A DNA stretch of 35,071 nucleotides, from NCBI RefSeq assembly GCF_000472785.1, contig NZ_AXAL01000042.1:1-35071 (forward strand), in the 5' to 3' direction. Source of the stretch: Mesorhizobium loti CJ3sym (lineage in GTDB: Bacteria; Pseudomonadota; Alphaproteobacteria; Rhizobiales; Rhizobiaceae). Each line of letters starts with the position of its first letter. The first letter of the stretch is position 1. Made by a program: the position numbers and the translations under genes. Of the stretch, positions 29,739 through 35,071 are shown in pieces. The notes beneath the pieces were generated by a model. It saw nothing but the letters and a program-made list of their open reading frames with translations. It was not told the origin of the DNA and did not search any database.

Positions 29739-29763
29739 AACGATGGAGCGAGGTTTTCGTTCC
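29739..29763 (-). promoter_or_regulatory. Sigma-EcfG promoter (exact)
   Basis: On the minus strand GGAAC (29763-29759), 16 nt, CGTT (29742-29739), directly before the DUF982 gene. Confidence 0.8.
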
Positions 29764-29991
29764 ATGTTGCAGCAAGGTGGGCTCTCGAGAGTTTTGGCCT
29801 TCGCGGACCCCAGTTCGGATAGGTAATCGGACAAACCTATGCTACAGATTGGCCGACCTCCTCATACAGAAGGGGAGGCAGGGCAAAGCGCCGCCAAGGC
29901 GCGGTCAGTCTCGCTCTACTGCATCCCCGAGCTCATCATCGCCGCCGCGCCACACGTCCAAGGCGTGCCTGAAAGCGAAGAAAGTATTCAC

Positions 29992-30294
29992 ATGGACGAA
30001 ACCCACTCCAATGCGCGAGAGCATTTTTTCGCGGCGATACGCATCCTTGCGGCATCGCCGGACAGCATCCAGGCCCGCCTGATCGAGGCAACCCCAAACA
30101 TCCTGCAGGTCACCATCACCGAATTCGAAGAGAACCGCGAACTCAAGATCAGGTTCGCCCGTATCCTCGACCTTCTGGCGGTCGATCAGGATGACCTGGA
30201 AACGACTGCGGTGGAAACAGCCGCGCATATGACGGATTTCGAGGCGGTTAAAGTTGCAGACCTGATCTGCGACTTCTTCACTGACCTGGAATGA
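29992..30294 (+). CDS. Conserved hypothetical protein (100 aa)
   Basis: The ATG at 29992 opens MDETHSNAREHFFAAIRILA, then ASPDSIQARLIEATPNILQV, RELKIRFARILDLLAVDQDD and ADLICDFFTDLE. All-helical, acidic, no signal. The weak AAGAAAG upstream is the only ribosome site. The open frame extends 51 codons upstream, but that part is unlike the rest. The helical layout with SPDSIQARLIEA is a familiar rhizobial small protein without assigned role. It precedes the frameshifted kinase on the same strand. Confidence 0.6.
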   Translation: MDETHSNAREHFFAAIRILAASPDSIQARLIEATPNILQVTITEFEENRELKIRFARILDLLAVDQDDLETTAVETAAHMTDFEAVKVADLICDFFTDLE

Positions 30295-30363
30295 CCAGGT
30301 CGGCCAAGCCAGTTTTTGAGCATCGAATCCGGTTTGTTCGTTTCGACATCCTTGCGAGTTGCA

Positions 30364-31367
30364 ATGACCACCAGCGCTGAACATCTCAAACCTCTCCTTT
30401 GGGAACCCAAGAACCTGATCCGAGCTGTCGAAGCCGCAGGCGTGACCCTTTGGTCCTGGAACGTGGACAGTGATGCGTTGGCCATGGATGACCGCGCTTA
30501 TGACCTTTGGGGCATCCCGCGCACCAAAGACATCAAGTTTGAAGACTTGTCCGCACATCCATCCTGCCGACCGCGACAGGGTTCGAGCGGCCTTCAACGC
30601 CACCCGGTCGATCGTCGGCCCCTACGAGATCGATTTCCGGATCATGATCGGCGACGAACTCAAGTGGATCTCCGCCCGTGGCCAAGGCGACGACGAAGGA
30701 ATGGTCCAGCGGCTGATGTTCGGTATCTTCATTGATGTGACCGGACGCAAACAGGCCGAAGAGAGCCGTGAGCTTCTCGCCGGGGAAATGAGCCACCGCG
30801 TCAAGAACCTGCTCACCATAGCATCGGGCCTTACGGCGATCAGCTCGCGTTCGACGACCACGACCAATGACATGGCCCGCGAGCTTACCCAGCGACTGAC
30901 GGCTTTGGGGCGCGCCCACGATCTGGTGCGGCCGGTGCCCGGCCAAACCGAGGCCCTCGGCGCTGCTTGGCGATTTGTTGACTGTCCTGCTCGCGCCTTA
31001 TGACGACCTGGGAGCGTTCAGTGGGCGCATCCGGGTGTCGGTGCCACGGATGAGCGTCGGTGAGTCCTCAGCAACCATTCTGGCGCTTATCATCCATGAA
31101 CTTGCCACCAATTCTCTCAAATATGGTGCCCTGTCGGCCGAGGCCGGTACGCTTGATGCCTGCACGGCGCAGGACGAAGCGGTGATCATCGTCTGGACAG
31201 AAAATGGGGGGCCGCTCGTCGAGGCACCTTCCGCTGCGCCCGGCTATGGCAGCAGGCTGGTTGAGCGGAGTGTCATAGGACATCTGCGTGGGTCTATCGA
31301 TTACGATTGGTCAAAACAGGGCCTGATTGTCACCCTCAAAGTCCGGCCAGAGCGCCTCGCACAATAG
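30364..31367 (+). pseudogene. PAS-HWE histidine kinase, two frameshifts
   Basis: The ATG at 30364 leads into a PAS domain (LIRAVEAAGVTLWSWNVDSD, then ALAMDDRAYDLWGIPRT). The frame is lost at about 30552 (two bases short in GCACATCC) and resumes HPADRDRVRAAFNATRSIVG, through GRKQAEESRELLAGEMSHRV with the phosphoacceptor His. A second break at about 30968 precedes LAPYDDLGAFSGRIRVSVPR, N-box HELATNSLKYGALS and the W-x-E of VWTENGGPLV. All domains are in order over about 334 codons, so two indels inactivate an otherwise recent gene. It was probably a second stress-sensing kinase. Confidence 0.85.
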
Positions 31368-32175
31368 TTGGTTCGCTTCAGATGGACTTCCCCGAGAATG
31401 CCACCGACAGTACGCATAAACTGTCGACGCTCCCTCGACGACTGGGGGAGCTTCAAGACAACTCTCACAGGCAAGCCGGCGATACCCAGTGTTTCGACCT
31501 GAACCATGGCAGCATCACCAAAAAAAAATTGCGGCAAGAATGACATTTACCGCTGTGTAAACAACGGGCTGCAGGTACGCCCTTCGGTCTACAAATCCTG
31601 GCGGCCAAAAGTAGTGTCATATTCGCAGTCGTTGCATTCAGAGGTGTCCCCGCAGATATGGAGACATTACGCCAAGTTGCCTGGCCCAACGGGCGTCTTG
31701 GTTAATCGTCTATTGGGCCGACCATTCGGCTCTGCGCCCCAGGCAATTAGGTGCTGTAAGATGGCGAAGTGAGTCGCTTGGCAGTCAGGTACATTGATGC
31801 TGAAGCGGCACGATTCCGGACCCATCCCGCACCCTCTGCAAGGCTTATCAAATCATCGACGCGGGAGGCCAAGGCGGCTTGGCAGTCGGTGTCATTAGGG
31901 AGTTGCGTTTACTTCATAGATGGGCGCCCTGATCGCCGTTTCCTTTGTCATCAAGTTGCTCGCGAAAATGAATGACGGGAGGCGGCCAACCTGATGATGG
32001 CCGCCCGCTTTGCGGTGTTGTCAACGTGGGTCGACGCCAGTTTCCGAGAGGCGAGGGCGTGTCACGGTCCTGCATGAGAATGTCCTTCTTGCGAGCAAAG
32101 GCGAGAATATGCCTCGTCCAGTCTCCGCTTCGACTTCCCCAGTCAAAGCAGCCTTACACGCGCGTATAGCCGCTT
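31368..32175. other. Stretch without a supported gene
   Basis: Weak open frames only. An 8-bp hairpin, GGCGGCCA (31981-31988) / TGGCCGCC (31998-32005), followed by a short T-run, could be a terminator. An A-run (AAAAAAAAA) lies at about 31520. No family match. Confidence 0.4.
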
Positions 32176-32179
32176 TCTG

Positions 32180-32474
32180 CTCCGGGCTATTGCCGCAGCA
32201 TCCGGCACAATGTCACCATCGACGATGCCGGGTTTCGGCGTGAGCGGCATGCCGAAGCTACCTGAAGCCGCCGGACGAGATGGCGCGGCTGTTTGGCCGC
32301 TATCCCGATGCGATCGCGCGAACCCTTGAGATCGCCGAGCGCTGCCGGTTTTCGCTGGACGAACTTGCCTATCAATATCCCGAAGAGCGGAGGCTGCCAG
32401 GTCTGACACCGCAGCAGGCCTTGGAGAAACTCACTTTCCAGCCTCTATGGCCGCGCGATGCAAGCACTGCTTAA
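32180..32474 (+). pseudogene. dnaE2: Error-prone DNA polymerase (DnaE2/ImuC) internal fragment
   Basis: The reading IRHNVTIDDAGFRRERHAE, after a one-base break at about 32252, goes on YLKPPDEMARLFGRYPDAIA, then RTLEIAERCRFSLDELAYQY and PGLTPQQALEKLT. This is the region after the PHP domain of DnaE2, the alpha-subunit-like polymerase of the ImuA-ImuB-DnaE2 mutagenesis cassette, about 1,080 residues when complete. Only some 90 residues remain. Homology stops at about 32440. It is a relic of a duplicated or recombined cassette. Confidence 0.75.
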
Positions 32475-32811
32475 CGACTGGGTCGAGGTCGAGGAGCTTG
32501 AGGATCATCTGACCGCAGAGTACACCCAAGAAAACGCTGCAACTGGTACTTGATCCAATCGAGAAAAAACGAAGATTGTCAGCCAGCACACGCGACCGAG
32601 CAAACCCAATGGTTCATCTAGCGCAGCCCGCAACCGATCCGAATTGGACAAGGAGAGCGCAAGCAAACCAGATGCATCGCGCGTGATGATGCGCGTCTCG
32701 AACTCTGACCAGTCCGTGTGTTGCCCTGTCTTGCGTCCCAGAACCGTAAACGTTCGAGGCAACATAGTCCCTCTGGCCGGCACCTTCAACGGCTCGATAA
32801 AATACGGGAAA

Positions 32812-32831
32812 GGCGGCGTACAGACGCCGCC
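32812..32831 (-). terminator. Hairpin terminator of the 32846 gene
   Basis: GGCGGCGT (32812-32819) pairs with ACGCCGCC (32824-32831); 4-nt loop. On the minus strand it is followed by TTTCCCGTATTTTAT. Confidence 0.7.
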
Positions 32832-32845
32832 TTCCCTACACGGCT

Positions 32846-33133
32846 TCAGCCGCCCATCATCTTGGCCATCGCGCAGAAATCGGCATGCGACTTATTGATC
32901 GTGGTGTCGCCGCAGTCTTTCAGAACCGCTTTCTGTTCATCTGGCTTCATGGACTTCCATGCGGTCTTGAAATCAGCTTCCGACCTCAACGTCTTCATGC
33001 CAGCATCGGTGAAAAACGGCGACATCTTCGCCGGATCGTCGAGCGCGGAGGTTCCTCCATTGGAAGCGGCTAGCGCAGTTCCGGTTACCATACTGAGCGC
33101 CATCGCGCTCATAGCGAGCATTTTGAAGTTCAT
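32846..33133 (-). CDS. Small secreted protein (95 aa)
   Basis: The signal peptide is MNFKMLAMSAMALSMVTGTA with cleavage after ALA. The mature part reads DDPAKMSPFFTDAGMKTLRS, EADFKTAWKSMKPDEQKAVL, and ends with Cys-containing KDCGDTTINKSHADFCAMAK. The two Cys probably form a disulphide. GGAGATAAGAA before the ATG is a good ribosome site. Rhizobia have several such 90-110 residue periplasmic proteins; no function known. A C-terminal scrap of a close relative lies at 7893. An incomplete EcfG-like site lies upstream at about 33171, but with GCAAC. Confidence 0.75.
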   Translation of the reverse strand: MNFKMLAMSAMALSMVTGTALAASNGGTSALDDPAKMSPFFTDAGMKTLRSEADFKTAWKSMKPDEQKAVLKDCGDTTINKSHADFCAMAKMMGG

Positions 33134-33276
33134 TTCTTATCTCCTCACACTAGGTCGATCGTCGCAACGATCATGCCTTCGCAACGTCCTCATGCAGGAA
33201 AAGTTGCCTGTTTTTTGCCGCTAAATGGAGAATTATTCCATCGCGTTTGGGGCGCAAATGGCGCAACTGGCATCCC

Positions 33277-33533
33277 CTAAAGCCGACCCTCGCAAACGAA
33301 GACGTCAGCCTCCTTCGCCGCAGCAGCAAACGCTTTCCGGACAACTGATACAGTCTTACGTTGAGCCATCACGTCCATAACGGCCTTCACCGCGGAACTA
33401 TATCTGGGACCAGTCTTTCTGGGCCACTTCTCGATTAGCAGCGCTGCCGCCTGCGCAGTTCGCGTCACAGTCAGGTAGCGCCCGGTCTCGGCCGTTTCGA
33501 TCGTCACAGGGTATCGAAAAACTCGTCTTTCAC
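33277..33533 (-). pseudogene. DUF982 protein, N-terminal frameshift
   Basis: The body, VTIETAETGRYLTVTRTAQA then AALLIEKWPRKTGPRYSSAV and VRKAFAAAAKEADVFVCEG, is a complete DUF982 domain. Its proper start is GTG at 33533 after CGGAG (MKDEFFDT), but one C is missing in GATACCCTGTGACG at about 33510, so the two parts are out of frame. The GTG at 33507 could start a shortened version without the first strand. It is a relative of the DUF982 protein at 29228. The edges of the domain are otherwise intact. Confidence 0.65.
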
Positions 33534-33593
33534 ACGCAAACTCCGCAACTTCGGCGACTCGAACTTGCGGTTGCGGATTGGTTCCTCGTACCG

Positions 33594-33734
33594 CTATCGA
33601 ATAGACGACGTGTACCCATGATCAGGCTGCGGCGGATGCGCTCGGTCAGAGACCGTGGCGAGCACGAACAACGCAACAGCTACCGCGAGTGGCGCGAGCA
33701 GGAGAGCGGCGCAAATCGGATTGATCTTCCACAT
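33594..33734 (-). CDS. Tiny membrane peptide (46 aa) with LLAPL motif
   Basis: MWKINPICAALLLAPLAVAV then ALFVLATVSDRAHPPQPDHG: one hydrophobic helix (10-28) followed by a polar periplasmic tail. The core resembles the 30-residue peptide at 9482 (LLAPL-x-VA-x2-x-L-x-F). The ribosome site is weak. Too short for usual gene calling. Confidence 0.45.
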   Translation of the reverse strand: MWKINPICAALLLAPLAVAVALFVLATVSDRAHPPQPDHGYTSSIR

Positions 33735-33846
33735 CCGATGACCATCTGCGCTGCAATTTAATCAAATCCGAACAAACATCGTTAACGCGGACCAACCTGG
33801 CTCCGAAAGGATCAACAATGATTTCATCCCGTAACGGCGCCGGCAG

Positions 33847-34143
33847 CTAGTCCACGTTGCCGGCCTTACCAATCTGCGCAATCAGCGTGGTTGAAGCATC
33901 TAGATAGATGCGGCTGATCTGCTCGGCCATTGGAAGTCTGCACCATGCGGCTAGTTCGGCAACCAGGGCGTCGCTTAATCGCCGTCGACCGGCATCGAAG
34001 TGATATCAGCGTTGCCATCCATGAAAAACGCCACCACGCCATCGGCGCCGTAACCAATCGCAGCCATTCGCTGAATGCTATCGTTGCCATCTACCCGCAC
34101 GTCGAACAGGACGGTGCCACCGGTTTTCTGATCAACTTCAGCA
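33847..34143 (-). pseudogene. C-terminal part of an unidentified protein cut by the IS3 element
   Basis: The reading DQKTGGTVLFDVRVDGNDSI, QRMAAIGYGADGVVAFFMDG ends at TAA (33977). After one frame change it continues SDALVAELAAWCRLPMAEQI and SRIYLDASTTLIAQIGKAGN to a TAG at 33847. The upstream part disappears into the insertion sequence at about 34145. Composition is protein-like; no family recognised. Both the insertion and the frameshift would inactivate it. Confidence 0.45.
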
Positions 34144-35011
34144 AGACGGTCAGCGAACGTGCTCTGAGACCGAAGTTTGGAGCGCCGGGAGCTGGAGTTT
34201 TCCGCCTGCGATCACGGTAACGGGCTGGCGGCGCCACCGGGATTTTGCAGTGCGATCGGGACATTATATCCGATCTGTGAGGACGAACCTCGTTGTAGTA
34301 TCGACGCCAATCCTCCAACTTTTCACGGGAATCTGCAAGCGTCAGGAACCAGTGCGCGTTTAAGCATTCGGCCCTGAGCTTGCTATTGAAGGCCTCGATA
34401 TAGCCGTTGTCGGTGGGCTTTCCCGGCCGTGAGAAGTCGAGCGTGACGTCGTTGGCGTAAGCCCACAGATCGAGATCCCGCGAGATAAACTCACTGCCAT
34501 TGTCGACCCTAATCGTCTTCGGATAGCCAATCTGGCCGCATACGCGTTCGAGGGTCTGAACCACATCCTCGCCGCGATACGTGAAGCGCGGATCGGTCGC
34601 CGGACAATAGCGCGAATGGGTGTCGACGATGGTCAGGATGCGCAGCTTCTTGCCCGTCGCAAGCTGGTCATGAACAAAATCCATAGCCCAGACATCGTTC
34701 GGTCCGACAGCTTCCTGGCGGTCCTCCCTGAGCTTCGCCTTCACTCTTCGCTTGGGATGCTTGTTCCTGAGCTGAAGGCCCAACTCGTTGTAAATCCTGC
34801 GTGTCTTCTTCATGTTGACGATCCATCCCTCCCGGCGCAACAACACATGGACGCGACGGTAGCCGTAGCGCACCCGCGTCTCGCAAATCTCCCGAATCCG
34901 TCGTTCGAGCGCGGCCTGCCCGGTGCGGCGAGATTTGTAATGGTAGGTCGAGGTGTCGAACGTTAGCGCCTTGCAGGCCCGCCTGATCGATATCCCCCAA
35001 TCCGCCAGCAT
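34091..35011 (-). CDS. IS3-family transposase OrfB (DDE), 3' frameshift
   Basis: The N-terminal helices (MLADWGISIRRACKALTFDT) and HTH_21 are followed by the rve integrase core. Its catalytic triad is D in VWAMDFVHDQL, D in TIRVDNGSEF and E in NGYIEAFNSKL. The expected end of these proteins, GYNVPIALQNPGG followed by a stop, is found out of frame at 34212-34265: about four bases are missing after NEVRPH, so the read frame runs on 50 residues past the natural TGA at 34212. Catalytic residues are kept. Upstream the frame connects with OrfA by a -1 slip. Confidence 0.88.
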   Translation of the reverse strand: MLADWGISIRRACKALTFDTSTYHYKSRRTGQAALERRIREICETRVRYGYRRVHVLLRREGWIVNMKKTRRIYNELGLQLRNKHPKRRVKAKLREDRQEAVGPNDVWAMDFVHDQLATGKKLRILTIVDTHSRYCPATDPRFTYRGEDVVQTLERVCGQIGYPKTIRVDNGSEFISRDLDLWAYANDVTLDFSRPGKPTDNGYIEAFNSKLRAECLNAHWFLTLADSREKLEDWRRYYNEVRPHRSDIMSRSHCKIPVAPPARYRDRRRKTPAPGAPNFGLRARSLTVLLKLIRKPVAPSCSTCG

Positions 35012-35071
35012 CCCGTCGACCAGCTTGCGCTTCCAAGCAGGCCTTAGATTTTTCGGCGGATAACGTCCTGC
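34145..35071 (-). mobile_element. IS3-family insertion sequence, left end inside window, right end outside
   Basis: OrfB occupies most of it. At the window edge the last codons of OrfA (QDVIRRKI, stop TAA at 35046-35044) overlap OrfB in the -1 frame. An A5 slip site (CGAAAAATC) lies there, as in IS3 programmed frameshifting. The terminal inverted repeat on the 34145-34200 side was not identified with certainty, so the boundary is approximate. Confidence 0.75.
35044..35071 (-). CDS. IS3-family OrfA, last codons
   Basis: Only QDVIRRKI and a TAA stop are visible. The sequence is typical of the end of IS3 OrfA (LQDV(I/L)RRK). The rest of the gene lies beyond the window. Confidence 0.65.

Noticed and set aside
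32458..32552. 31-codon frame MQALLNDWVEVEELEDHL...
   Set aside because: Overlaps the end of the dnaE2 scrap; too short and no match, probably another gene scrap.
33818..33850. Ten-codon frame after GAAAGG (MISSRNGAGS)
   Set aside because: Too short to support as a gene.

Overview
The window reads as an accessory, decaying stretch of a Rhizobiales chromosome or megaplasmid. Mesorhizobium-like is my best guess, from family content only: DUF1236, BA14K, DUF982, DUF4112, HWE histidine kinases, CGNR regulator, and sigma-EcfG promoters that occur only in Alphaproteobacteria. An IS21-family end bounds it on the left, where the element cuts a phage-type integrase. An IS3-family element bounds it on the right and cuts an unidentified gene. 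No rRNA, tRNA or CRISPR array was found.

Layout. 1-1300: IS21 end, truncated integrase, orphan AbiEi-type DNA-binding fragment. 1.8-4.5 kb: frameshifted isochorismatase-like hydrolase, PPC-domain protein, a small basic EcfG-driven protein, an MFS scrap, two small hypotheticals, and a 30-residue peptide with a lasso-type RiPP leader pattern. 5.1-8.9 kb: small hypotheticals, a frameshifted DUF4112 gene, a wrecked serine recombinase, a His-rich secreted protein. 9-11.5 kb: small secreted and membrane proteins, DUF1236, BA14K. 12.1-14.0 kb: ruined AI-2E-type permease. 14.6-16.2 kb: three-gene envelope operon (ElaB/YqjD-like, YqjE-like holin-fold, DUF3618-like). 16.6-18.6 kb: NarL-type sensor kinase and response regulator. 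18.7-20 kb: Gly/Asn-repeat secreted protein and tiny membrane proteins. 20-25.2 kb: scraps of EAL, WYL, stress-protein and NRAMP genes around an intact EamA exporter/CGNR regulator pair. 25.3-31.4 kb: a large PAS-HWE kinase, an Hsp20 gene behind a ROSE-like leader, small DNA-binding and DUF982/DUF3606-like proteins, and a second, frameshifted HWE kinase. 32-35 kb: dnaE2 scrap, small secreted and membrane proteins, IS3.

Unifying signal. I found nine exact GGAAC-N16-CGTT sites, the consensus of the general-stress sigma factor EcfG. About 0.3 would be expected by chance in 70 kb of double strand. Five more near-matches lie upstream of genes. Where a gene follows an exact site closely, its start is usually 30-50 nt past the -10. 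The region therefore looks like a cluster of general-stress-response genes: tiny membrane proteins, periplasmic proteins, DUF3606-like proteins and a PAS-HWE kinase that could itself feed the PhyR-NepR-EcfG switch. Other stress layers sit alongside it (RpoH/ROSE-controlled Hsp20, a two-component system). At least eleven genes carry frameshifts or truncations, so either the region is decaying or the assembly has indels.
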